From an uncultured Bacillus sp. (lineage in GTDB: Bacteria > Bacillota > Bacilli > Bacillales > Cytobacillaceae): a stretch of 20,187 nucleotides of DNA. The stretch spans positions 1-20,187 of the forward strand of contig CALCRD010000465.1 of assembly GCA_937894355.1 (NCBI GenBank), in the 5' to 3' direction. Each line of letters starts with the position of its first letter. The stretch's first letter is position 1. The position numbers and the translations under genes were made by a program. Below the pieces are notes generated by a model. That model was not told where the DNA came from and ran no database searches. It saw nothing but the letters and a program-made list of their open reading frames with translations. Positions 6,857-14,037 of the stretch are shown piece by piece.

Positions 6857-7291
6857 GTGAGATTGTTAATACGGGGGCATCATCTCTTGTGTATTCAAGG
6901 GTTTCGCGGATTGGGATATAGCCATGATTTCGTTGAAAACATGACTAAAATCGTAAAGGAATTTCGTGACGATGAGGTTGATTTTTCAATAAGAGTTATT
7001 TCTGGCTTGGATTATGCTTGTACGGCTTGTCCGAATCGCGGGATGAGAATATGTGAGGCAAACACAGGATCCAATCAGCATGTTGTGGCGATGGACCAAA
7101 AGGTGATTAAACATCTTGACTTAGTTCCATGGAGAAATTACCAAAAATCTGAGTTAATGTCATTGTTGGCTGAAAAAATTGGACCAAGTGATTTAGACTA
7201 TCTTTGCAAAGGATGTTCGTGGCTCCAGTATGGATTTTGTAAGGAAGGCATTATTGATTTAAAAAGAAAATACCGACAACGAGTACTATAG
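6857..7291 (+). CDS. DUF1284 cysteine-rich protein
   Basis: This 144-residue protein matches the DUF1284 family (PF06935) in its RGHHLLCIQGFRGLGYS opening. No function is established that I know of. It has seven cysteines: C12 near H8/H9, then C55-x2-C58-x7-C66, then C117-x2-C120-x7-C128. The two identical C-x2-C-x7-C triplets suggest metal or Fe-S binding, possibly with C12 or the HH pair as extra ligands. There is no signal peptide or membrane segment, so it should be cytosolic. The start is uncertain: GTG at 6857 has only a GGTGG-like site before it, and TTG at 6863 with GGTGAG upstream is an alternative. It is monocistronic and ends at a strong bidirectional terminator. Confidence 0.82.
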   Translation: MRLLIRGHHLLCIQGFRGLGYSHDFVENMTKIVKEFRDDEVDFSIRVISGLDYACTACPNRGMRICEANTGSNQHVVAMDQKVIKHLDLVPWRNYQKSELMSLLAEKIGPSDLDYLCKGCSWLQYGFCKEGIIDLKRKYRQRVL

Positions 7292-7308
7292 GACATAATT
7301 TGTTGAAC

Positions 7309-7354
7309 AAAAAAAGCCACCCAGCAAAATATATTGATGTTGGTGGCTTTTTTT
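7309..7354. terminator. Bidirectional terminator between DUF1284 gene and proA
   Basis: AAAAAAGCCACC and GGTGGCTTTTTT pair perfectly around a 20-base loop (7322-7341). T-runs occur on both strands, so it can end the converging proA transcript as well. Confidence 0.9.
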
Positions 7355-7406
7355 GTAGTTTGAAAACTAAAATTATAGTAAAACCCGTCAAGATTTTGTT
7401 TTTTTG

Positions 7407-8651
7407 TTATCGGATTTGTCCGGTTCCATAGATATAATATTTAGTAGAAGTTAACGCCGGTAACCCCATTGGCCCACGTGCATGTAGCTTTTGAGTACTA
7501 ATTCCAATTTCGGCACCGTAGCCAAATTCAAAACCATCGGTAAAACGGGTGGAAGCATTATGATAAACGGCTGCAGCATCAACCTTTGTTAAGAAAAGCT
7601 TAGCATTTACCTCGTTTTCGGTGATAATTGCTTCCGAATGATGGGTCCCATACTTGTTGATATGTTCGATAGCCTCAGTTACATTGTTTATAACCTTAAC
7701 ACTTACCTTAAGGGCTAAATATTCAGTGCCCCAGTCTTCTTCAGTTGCCCTCTTAGCACCAGCGAATGCTCGGCATACTGACTCGTCACCATATATTTCC
7801 ACAGAATTTTGGTCAAGTGTTTTCAATAGTTTTTCCCCATGGGTTTGGAACCAATTTTCTTGGATTAATATCGTCTCAGTTGCATTGCAGACAGAAGGAC
7901 GTTGTGTTTTTCCGTTAATCGCTACCCGTTCCGCCATCTCTAGATTGGCTGTTTCATCGATAAAGATATGGCAATTACCTGCACCTGTTTCCAACACAGG
8001 AACTGATGATTCACGAACAACCGTATCGATTAAGTTTTTTCCACCTCTTGGGATCAATACATCTAAATACTCATTTAAATGGAATAAATCCTTTGCAGTT
8101 TCCCGACTTGTATCTTCAATTAACTGAACTGCATCTAGTGGTAAATCTGTTTTTTCCAAAGCATGGTGAATAGATTTTACCAGCGCCATATTAGAATATA
8201 ATGCCGAAGAACTTCCCCTTAATAGCACAGCATTTCCGGTTTTTAACGATAATGTTGCTGCATCTATGGTCACATTCGGTCTTGCTTCATAAATCATCCC
8301 AATGACGCCAATTGGCACGCGACGTTTTTTTATCAATAATCCATTTTCTTTTTCAATTGATTCTAATGTTTCCCCGATTGGGTCTTGAAGTTTGACTAAT
8401 AGACGGATTGCGTCAGCCATGTCGGAAATTCGCTTTTCATTTAAAAGAATCCGATCCAACACAGAATCATTAAAACCTGCTAGCTTACCTGCTTCGATAT
8501 CTTTGGTGTTTTCAATCATGATGTAAGCTTGATCCTCAAGAAGTTGATCTGCTATTTTTGCTAATGCATCATTTTTTTGCTCAGTAGTAACCCCTATTAA
8601 GTCAAAGCTTGCTTGTTTTGCCAATGCTCCCTTTCTTTTAACCTCACTCAT
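7407..8651 (-). CDS. proA: Gamma-glutamyl phosphate reductase (glutamate-5-semialdehyde dehydrogenase)
   Basis: ProA reduces gamma-glutamyl phosphate with NADPH to glutamate-5-semialdehyde, the second step of proline synthesis. The 414-residue protein has the usual length. The ATG at 8651 is preferred over an in-frame ATG at 8678, because GAGGGGG lies just upstream and MSEVKRKG is a typical family start. The aldehyde-dehydrogenase-like nucleophile is Cys255 in QRPSVCNATET. The family signatures VPIGVIGMIYEARPNVT, VLLRGSSSA and LIPRGGKNLI are all present, and GFEFGYGAEIGIST lies in the C-terminal part. It follows proB by 66 bases on the same strand and is presumably co-transcribed under the proline T-box. 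Confidence 0.97.
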   Translation of the reverse strand: MSEVKRKGALAKQASFDLIGVTTEQKNDALAKIADQLLEDQAYIMIENTKDIEAGKLAGFNDSVLDRILLNEKRISDMADAIRLLVKLQDPIGETLESIEKENGLLIKKRRVPIGVIGMIYEARPNVTIDAATLSLKTGNAVLLRGSSSALYSNMALVKSIHHALEKTDLPLDAVQLIEDTSRETAKDLFHLNEYLDVLIPRGGKNLIDTVVRESSVPVLETGAGNCHIFIDETANLEMAERVAINGKTQRPSVCNATETILIQENWFQTHGEKLLKTLDQNSVEIYGDESVCRAFAGAKRATEEDWGTEYLALKVSVKVINNVTEAIEHINKYGTHHSEAIITENEVNAKLFLTKVDAAAVYHNASTRFTDGFEFGYGAEIGISTQKLHARGPMGLPALTSTKYYIYGTGQIR

Positions 8652-8717
8652 AAAAAAGCCCCCTCGTTTTTTCCGCATTAACAGGCAATTAAACCTTTTA
8701 TACGGCTATGTTTTACT

Positions 8718-9809
8718 CTATGCTTCAACCCATTTATCTCGGTGAATCACTTCAATTTTCACTACACTAGTTAACTCTTCCGTTCGTTTGCCCATAACTT
8801 TTTGGATTTCATCGGATGAGTATAGGACTTCCCCTTTACCAAGCAATCCGTTTGTGCCAAATACTTCTACAACTTCGCCTTTTTCAAACGAACCCTTAAC
8901 ATCATAAATACCAGCAGGTAACAGGCTTTTACCATGTAAAAGAAGAGCGTCTTCTGCCCCTTTATCAATAAAGATTTGACCAGAAACCTGTGAGTGCAAG
9001 GCAATCCACTGCTTGTTGTTCGTTACTTTAGTTAAATCATCTGAACCAATATAGGTTCCGTCACCAGTACCACTCAAAATCTCCACTAATTTCTTGCTTC
9101 CTTTACCGTTTCCAATAAAGACTCGGATTCCTAAAGACAATGCCGTTTTGGCTGCGATGAGCTTTGAAAGCATCCCACCCGTTCCAACACTTGATCCTGC
9201 TCCCCCAGCAACAGACAGCATATCATCGGTTACTTCTTCTAGATGGTCAAGCCTCAAGGCATCAGGGTTCGTTCTTGGATTGGCATTATATAGTCCGTTA
9301 ATATCAGTTAAGATAACTAGTTTTTCAGCTTGAACTAAGCCGCTAACCAAAGCAGACAGCATGTCATTATCCCCAAAGGTTAACTCTTCAACCGAAACGG
9401 TATCGTTCTCATTAATGATTGGAAGTATTCCTCTTTCTAAAAGCTCGGTTAGTGTTGAATAGGCATTTCGGTAGCGATCTTTTTTAGAAAAATCATTTCT
9501 AGTCAACAGTATCTGGGCCGGAACAATATGATATTTGCTCAGTTGTTCCATATAAGATTGGATTAGTAAACTTTGACCAACAGCAGCCGCAGCCTGTTTC
9601 CCTTTCAATGTAACTGGTCTTGAAGGATAACCAAGTCGGGCAAATCCAGCAGCAACGGCTCCAGAAGAAACTAAGACGACTTCATGGCCAATCTCTCGCA
9701 ATGCAGCTATTGCCGCTATATGATCGTTAAATTTTTCATAATCTATTTCACCTTTGGAATTCGTTAAAGAACTACTCCCGATTTTAACGACAACCCGCTT
9801 TTTTTTCAT
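8718..9809 (-). CDS. proB: Glutamate 5-kinase
   Basis: ProB phosphorylates glutamate to gamma-glutamyl phosphate, the committed and normally proline-inhibited step of proline synthesis. The protein has 363 residues. The amino-acid-kinase domain runs to about residue 255 and is marked by VVKIGSSSLTN, LVSSGAVAAG, INENDTV, FGDNDMLSALV and the GTGGMLSKL loop. A C-terminal PUA domain follows (about 275-350). The start is ATG with GGAGG (9817-9821, complement). Transcription begins some 350 bases upstream and passes through a T-box leader, so expression should rise when tRNA-Pro is uncharged. It is translated together with the downstream proA. Confidence 0.97.
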   Translation of the reverse strand: MKKKRVVVKIGSSSLTNSKGEIDYEKFNDHIAAIAALREIGHEVVLVSSGAVAAGFARLGYPSRPVTLKGKQAAAAVGQSLLIQSYMEQLSKYHIVPAQILLTRNDFSKKDRYRNAYSTLTELLERGILPIINENDTVSVEELTFGDNDMLSALVSGLVQAEKLVILTDINGLYNANPRTNPDALRLDHLEEVTDDMLSVAGGAGSSVGTGGMLSKLIAAKTALSLGIRVFIGNGKGSKKLVEILSGTGDGTYIGSDDLTKVTNNKQWIALHSQVSGQIFIDKGAEDALLLHGKSLLPAGIYDVKGSFEKGEVVEVFGTNGLLGKGEVLYSSDEIQKVMGKRTEELTSVVKIEVIHRDKWVEA

Positions 9810-9905
9810 ATGTAATCCTCCGTAACTGTCAAAATCCTATAAATGCTTCTTAATGTACATGAATGAATAATGGAAGCTTCTTTTCTAGATGGAAATATGT
9901 CTGCG

Positions 9906-9952
9906 AAAAAAAAGCCCTTCTCGTCTTATTAAATAAGGACGAAAAGAGCTTT
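9906..9952 (-). terminator. T-box terminator hairpin
   Basis: On the - strand, AGCTCTTTTCGTCCTTATT pairs with the segment 9930-9913 around a loop of one to three bases, and eight Ts follow. The T-box sequence just upstream would pair with part of this stem to form the antiterminator when uncharged tRNA is bound. Confidence 0.9.
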
Positions 9953-10145
9953 GCTTCCGTGGTACCACCTTTATTGGATGCATCAAACATCCCACTTAGA
10001 CTGATAACGCAAGAAATGCGCTTACGCTTTTAGCATAAGACTCGAAAGGTAGGTTCAGCGGCTTATTATGGCGGGCCTCTCAGCTAAAAACACCGCTCTC
10101 TTGTCACATAAGGATACGCTTACTAGTCCTTCTTCAACGTTCATT
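9913..10145 (-). promoter_or_regulatory. Proline-specific T-box riboswitch upstream of proBA
   Basis: The T-box sequence AGGTGGTACCACG lies at 9970-9958 (complement). Upstream on the same strand is a long Stem I region, with GAAGGACTAGTAAGC near its 5' end and an AGAG motif. Its specifier region reads GAA CCT ACC, with the proline codon CCT at 10053-10051 followed by a purine. The leader ends in a classic terminator. Uncharged tRNA-Pro would pair with CCT through its anticodon and with the T-box bulge through its 3' end, giving antitermination. B. subtilis proBA is known to be regulated this way. Confidence 0.93.
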
Positions 10146-10156
10146 GATTTTTATTA

Positions 10157-10185
10157 ATTATGAGGAAGTTCCGCGAAAAAGTCAA
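10157..10185 (-). promoter_or_regulatory. Sigma-A promoter of the proBA T-box transcript
   Basis: On the - strand, TTGACT (10185-10180) and CATAAT (10162-10157) are 17 bases apart, matching 5/6 at each box. They lie immediately upstream of the T-box leader. Confidence 0.8.
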
Positions 10186-10298
10186 GATACTCCTGAGTTT
10201 TTTCTGGTTTTGAAACAACAATAACTACTAATGGTACCTAGCTACTATTTCAGAAATAAGCGAATGACTCCTATAATATTATCTATTTTCAGTTTCCT

Positions 10299-11660
10299 TT
10301 AGACAGGGACTGCTACAAAAAATTCTGTATATAGGGCTTGGACAGCCAGTTTTTCATCTGCTTCTTTCACAGCGAACATCATACTTACTTCAGATGAACC
10401 TTGGTTAATCATTTCGATGTTAACATGGGCCTTTGCCAAAGCCTTTGCTGCACGTGAAGTTGTCCCAACATTATGGCGCATTCCTTCTCCAACAACCATG
10501 ATAAGAGCTAAATCATGCTCAACTTTAACTTCGTCTGGAGAAAGCTCTGATTTAATTCGGTTAATAATCTCCTTTTCCACAGCTTCGGTCATTTGGGCTT
10601 GACTTAAAATAATCGAAATATCATCAATACCAGATGGAATGTGCTCATATGAACAATCAAAATCCTCTAAAATTCCTAATAACTTGCGGCCAAAACCAAT
10701 TTCGCGGTTCATTAAATATTTACTTACATAAATACTGCAGAAACCACCATCACTGGCAATACCGACTACAGGTCCTGTTGAAGCACTGCGTTGATTCACA
10801 ATTATCGTACCTGGTGCTGATGGATTATTGGTATTTTTAACATTTACCGGAATACCTGCTCGGAACGCTGGGATAAGAGCCTCATCATGGAATACGGAGA
10901 AGCCAGCGTAAGAAAGCTCACGCATTTCGCGATAAGTTAACTCTTTTATCTCTTTTGGGTTTTGCACAATATTAGGATTAACTGAATAAACGGCATCTAC
11001 ATCAGTGAAATTCTCATATAAATCCGCTTTTATAGCATTTGCAAGAATCGATCCTGTGATATCAGAACCGCTTCGCGAAAAAGTCATGACCTCACCAAAT
11101 TCATTATAGCCAAAAAATCCCGGGAAAATCACAATACCTTTACGATCACGTAAAGAATACATGCGCTCATAGGACTCAGGAAGTGTTTGAGCATTTCCTG
11201 GTTCATTGGTTACTAACAGACCTGCTTCTTTTGGACTAACATATGATGCTTCAATGCCACGATGTTGAAAATAAGCAGCAACTAATTTAGCATTATTATC
11301 TTCTCCACTGGCTTTAATCGCATCTAGATAGCGTTCCGGTTTACTTTTGTCGGCATTAAACAATTTCTCTAAGTCAGCTTTTATTTTTAGGATAATATCT
11401 TGTGGAACTTTAAGTTCGTTGGCAATAGAAGAATATCTTTCTACAACGCTATTAATTAATTCCTCTGCTTCACCTAATTCCAAATAACGTTCGGCAGCTG
11501 CAATCAAAAGGTCCGTTACTTTGATATCTTCAGAATGGCGTTTACCCGGTGCAGAAACAACCACAATTTTTCGTTCCGGATCGGAAACAACAATCTGAAA
11601 AACTTTCTCCATCTGTTCACCTGAAGCTAACGATGAACCTCCAAATTTTACAACTTTCAT
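10299..11660 (-). CDS. yclM: Aspartate kinase (monofunctional, class III / YclM type)
   Basis: Aspartokinase phosphorylates L-aspartate to open the pathway to lysine, threonine, methionine and, in spore formers, diaminopimelate/dipicolinate. The 453-residue length matches B. subtilis YclM (aspartokinase III, about 454) rather than the alpha/beta enzymes DapG or LysC. The kinase signature MKVVKFGGSSLA is at the start, and FPGFFGYNEFGEVMTFSRSGSD and FTDVDAVYSVNP complete the active site. Tandem ACT modules fill residues about 305-450 and normally mediate feedback control. The start is ATG with AGGGG just upstream. It begins 37 bases after the precorrin-2 dehydrogenase-like gene and probably shares its transcript. 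I see no lysine riboswitch, and no convincing terminator before the proBA promoter. Confidence 0.93.
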   Translation of the reverse strand: MKVVKFGGSSLASGEQMEKVFQIVVSDPERKIVVVSAPGKRHSEDIKVTDLLIAAAERYLELGEAEELINSVVERYSSIANELKVPQDIILKIKADLEKLFNADKSKPERYLDAIKASGEDNNAKLVAAYFQHRGIEASYVSPKEAGLLVTNEPGNAQTLPESYERMYSLRDRKGIVIFPGFFGYNEFGEVMTFSRSGSDITGSILANAIKADLYENFTDVDAVYSVNPNIVQNPKEIKELTYREMRELSYAGFSVFHDEALIPAFRAGIPVNVKNTNNPSAPGTIIVNQRSASTGPVVGIASDGGFCSIYVSKYLMNREIGFGRKLLGILEDFDCSYEHIPSGIDDISIILSQAQMTEAVEKEIINRIKSELSPDEVKVEHDLALIMVVGEGMRHNVGTTSRAAKALAKAHVNIEMINQGSSEVSMMFAVKEADEKLAVQALYTEFFVAVPV

Positions 11661-11697
11661 AGTAACAACCCCTGCTCATAAAGATTCTAAGTCAAAT

Positions 11698-12435
11698 TTA
11701 GTTATTATTATCCTCTTTTCTTTCAAAAGAAGCAAGAGTTTTCTTTTCCGTATGTACAACTGTTTGCTTGAGGTGGACTTCTTTTGTTAAATCTTGCAGT
11801 TGATCGTTTTCTGATTCTGAAAGAACTTTTTCTATTAGAAGTTGAAATTCTTGCTGGCGGTTCTTACTTTCCAAATAACGGCTATTGACTATCTCTGTTA
11901 GTAGCTGGTGTTTTGTGGCATTGTCTTCTACCTTTTCCAAAATAATCTTTCGACAGTTAAATAGGAATTCAAGGTATTCTTCATAGGTTTCGTCAAAAGT
12001 TGCTTCGAGTTGCTTGTGAATTTTTTTGGCTAGTAATGGACTGGCTCCCGAGGTCGATACTGCTATAGCTAGTTTCCCCCTTCTCAAGACGGTGGGAGTC
12101 TGGAAATCTGATTGTTCTGGATTGTCAACAAGAGAAACAAGCTGATTTTTGCTTGCCGATTTTTTTACTAATAGGTTTGTCTCTGGATGGTTTGTGGCCG
12201 CAATCACAATTATTGCCTTTTTGAGGTCATCTGGTGCAAAGGTTTTATTTTTCCAAGTTAGCAGGTTTTCCTCAGCCATTTGTGCTAGTTTTGCAGTTAG
12301 TTCTGGACTTACTACGGTTATGTGAGCTCCTGTAGGGATTAAGTTTTTTGTTTTACGTTCGGCAATTTTTCCACCGCCGATGATGACGACTTTTTTATTC
12401 GCTAAATTTAAATTGATTGGATAGTTTATTCCCAT
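11698..12435 (-). CDS. Precorrin-2 dehydrogenase / sirohydrochlorin ferrochelatase-like (SirC/YlnF/Met8 family)
   Basis: This 245-residue protein belongs to the NAD-dependent precorrin-2 dehydrogenase family, which makes sirohydrochlorin on the way to siroheme. The Rossmann motif is VVIIGGGKIAERK (16-28). VDNPEQSDF (103-111) holds Asp104 at the position of the conserved catalytic Asp region, and STSGASPLLAKKI (127-139) matches the family's S/T-G-x-SP motif. Bacillus relatives are about 160-205 residues. Here a charged extension of about 40 residues, poor in hydrophobics and ending in KEDNNN, follows the normal C-terminus. The start ATG has only a weak GGACGTGA-type site. It is not next to other siroheme or sulfate-assimilation genes but leads an aspartokinase transcript. 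Confidence 0.83.
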   Translation of the reverse strand: MGINYPINLNLANKKVVIIGGGKIAERKTKNLIPTGAHITVVSPELTAKLAQMAEENLLTWKNKTFAPDDLKKAIIVIAATNHPETNLLVKKSASKNQLVSLVDNPEQSDFQTPTVLRRGKLAIAVSTSGASPLLAKKIHKQLEATFDETYEEYLEFLFNCRKIILEKVEDNATKHQLLTEIVNSRYLESKNRQQEFQLLIEKVLSESENDQLQDLTKEVHLKQTVVHTEKKTLASFERKEDNNN

Positions 12436-12468
12436 TCAATCACGTCCATTTCTAAAGGAATCTTGTTC

Positions 12469-12497
12469 AATATAGCTTAAAATTGGATGTCTATCAA
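12469..12497 (-). promoter_or_regulatory. Sigma-A promoter of the precorrin-2 dehydrogenase-aspartokinase operon
   Basis: On the - strand, TTGATA (12497-12492) and TATATT (12474-12469) are 17 bases apart and match 5/6 at both boxes. They sit 34 bases upstream of the ATG at 12435. Confidence 0.75.
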
Positions 12498-12557
12498 CTT
12501 AAGGCTTGCTTGGCACTCATTTATGTTTAAGGTTGCTTAGATGTCTGTTCTCTCTAC

Positions 12558-12594
12558 AAAAAACTGTTCGCATTTTTATTGCGACAGTTTTTTT
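12558..12594. terminator. Bidirectional terminator-like hairpin without an obvious gene
   Basis: AAAAAACTGT-T-CGC (12558-12571) pairs with GCGACAGTTTTTTT (12581-12594), apart from one bulged T. A-runs and T-runs flank it, so it can act on either strand. No gene on either side clearly ends here. Confidence 0.65.
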
Positions 12595-12651
12595 GTCTGA
12601 AAATGGAATTGTTCCTATTGTTAGTTTTTTTATAATTTGTTCTTTTATTAA

Positions 12652-12823
12652 GGCTGTTTTCGTAAAGTTTGTTGTTAAAATCCTAAACCCGATTTTAACT
12701 AGATATCAGCTATTTTGTAGCTTGAAAGTTAATTTGCAAGCTCTTTTCTCATAAATGTTTGCTGTTTTACTGTCTAATCACTTCATTCTCATCTAAAAAG
12801 CAACAATGTTTGAGAAAAGAGCC
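12652..12823 (-). mobile_element. MITE copy B (172 bp) with 8-bp target duplication
   Basis: This is the same element as 5036-5208 in reverse orientation, starting GGCTGTTTTCGTAAAG and ending TTTGAGAAAAGAGCC. TTTATTAA occurs directly on each side (12644-12651 and 12824-12831), a perfect 8-bp target duplication different from that of copy A. This shows independent insertion. By eye the two copies differ at four bases and one indel. It lies between the aspartokinase operon promoter and the MerR/RacA-like genes and encodes no protein. Confidence 0.93.
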
Positions 12824-12876
12824 TTTATTAAAAGTATTAGGGGATTTCGTCTTGTTTTGATAGCTTTTGTCAAGTG

Positions 12877-12907
12877 GCAGGAAAAACAGGTAGGTGATGC
12901 TGAATAC
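12877..12907 (+). promoter_or_regulatory. Candidate sigma-H promoter for the MerR/RacA-like pair
   Basis: GCAGGAAAA (12877-12885) fits the sigma-H -35 pattern RnAGGAwWW. GCTGAATAC (12899-12907) fits the -10 pattern RnnGAATWW except for its last base. The spacer is 13 bases, one longer than the 11-12 usually quoted. RacA of B. subtilis is expressed early in sporulation under sigma-H, which makes the match interesting. A sigma-A promoter cannot be excluded. Confidence 0.35.
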
Positions 12908-12973
12908 TATAAACTATAGAAAAAAACTTCTAGTTAATTGACTATTTATCATATAGAGGGGGTTGGCAGAATA

Positions 12974-14008
12974 ATGAGTATTCAAAATTTGCAAACATAT
13001 AACGTTAAAGAGGCAGCTAAGATTATTAATGTTCCTACAGGGACGATAAAGCGTTGGGAACAGGATTTTGCCGATTTCCTGATCATTCCCAGAACAAAGC
13101 AAGGGGCAAGATATTTTACTGAGTTGGAATTGAAGCTACTAAAAAAAATCAAAATGATGCGTGATAAAAATATCAGTTTAGAAAACATCGCTACCTCATT
13201 CCAGCCTAAAATTACAGAAAAGCTGGATATGGATGCCCCATTAGTATGTTTTCAGGAAGAATTATTAGTACCTGAAGTACAAGAAAATTTAGAGAATCAA
13301 ATGGTCGTGGAAATTTCCCATAAACATGAAATCACAGAAAATCCAATGCAGGGGAATTTAGAGGATTTCTTTAAAGTATTGGATTCTTATAAAGACAATT
13401 TAATTGAAGAAGTAAAAAATGAAATTCGCTTTGGTATTCGTAAGGAAGTATTGGAAGAAGTAAAAAAAGAAATAAAAAAGGGATCCGTTTCAACAGTAAA
13501 AAATATCTCTGACTCTATTTATAAATCAAGCGAACATACTCGTGAGGAAATTCAAGAGCTTTCAAGTGTCATCACGAAATCCGCTGATCAAACCTCAGAA
13601 ACAATTGAAACGATTAAAGAAAGCATAAACAATACAAGTGAACAAGCAACTGAAACGTTCTATGCCATTTCCAAGAATGTTGCCGCGGCTTCTAGAGAAA
13701 CATCTGCAGAAATTTCAAATTTGGCCAATCGGATTTCGGATTCATCTGATGCATCTGCCGAGGAATTTAAAACGTTAATTCATTACATTTCAGAGGCCAC
13801 AGAGGTTACGAATCAGGAAATCGGTACCTTAGTTGAGACGTTAAATAAGGATCGCGAGTTCTATCTTAATACAATCAACAATGAACTTGACCATATTCAT
13901 GAGGAAATTCATAGTCGCGAGGAAGAATTCAAAAATTTAGTTGTAAGCTTTCGCCAGACAGCAACATCAAAAACCCCCCCAAAAAAATGGTGGAAGTTTT
14001 GGGATTAA
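12974..14008 (+). CDS. MerR-type HTH protein with 18-residue coiled-coil repeats and Trp-rich tail (DUF3967-like)
   Basis: This 344-residue protein has a MerR-like winged HTH at residues about 8-75 (YNVKEAAKIINVPTGTIKRWE, then an R-Y-F-T-E wing). A linker and a long helix follow. Residues 182-289 are six consecutive 18-residue repeats of the form I-x-x-S-S/A-E-x-T-x-E-x-I-x-x-L/I-x-x-x, with half of a seventh before them. Hydrophobic spacing of 4,3,4,3,4 means each unit is a hendecad plus a heptad of coiled coil. The C-terminus, PPKKWWKFWD, is basic and aromatic, like the DUF3967 tail I recall on Bacillus MerR-type proteins. It could attach to membrane or a partner. The ATG at 12974 is chosen over an upstream TTG because it follows GAGGGGG, though 11 bases away. 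It probably forms an operon with the RacA-like gene 29 bases downstream. A DNA-binding scaffold role is inferred. Confidence 0.82.
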   Translation: MSIQNLQTYNVKEAAKIINVPTGTIKRWEQDFADFLIIPRTKQGARYFTELELKLLKKIKMMRDKNISLENIATSFQPKITEKLDMDAPLVCFQEELLVPEVQENLENQMVVEISHKHEITENPMQGNLEDFFKVLDSYKDNLIEEVKNEIRFGIRKEVLEEVKKEIKKGSVSTVKNISDSIYKSSEHTREEIQELSSVITKSADQTSETIETIKESINNTSEQATETFYAISKNVAAASRETSAEISNLANRISDSSDASAEEFKTLIHYISEATEVTNQEIGTLVETLNKDREFYLNTINNELDHIHEEIHSREEEFKNLVVSFRQTATSKTPPKKWWKFWD

Positions 14009-14037
14009 AAAAACATTGTTAGATGAGGAGGATTATA

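Noticed and set aside
10187..10298. Terminator after the aspartokinase gene
   Set aside because: Only short imperfect dyads such as ATTTC/GAAAT with a one-base loop are visible, and no T-run follows a stem.
11661..11697. Lysine riboswitch or T-box in front of aspartokinase
   Set aside because: Only 37 bases separate it from the upstream gene, and neither the gap nor the operon leader (12436-12500) shows riboswitch motifs.
12506..12754. Open frame of 82 codons on the + strand
   Set aside because: It runs through a terminator hairpin and into MITE copy B, has no ribosome binding site, and its composition is that of AT-rich non-coding DNA.
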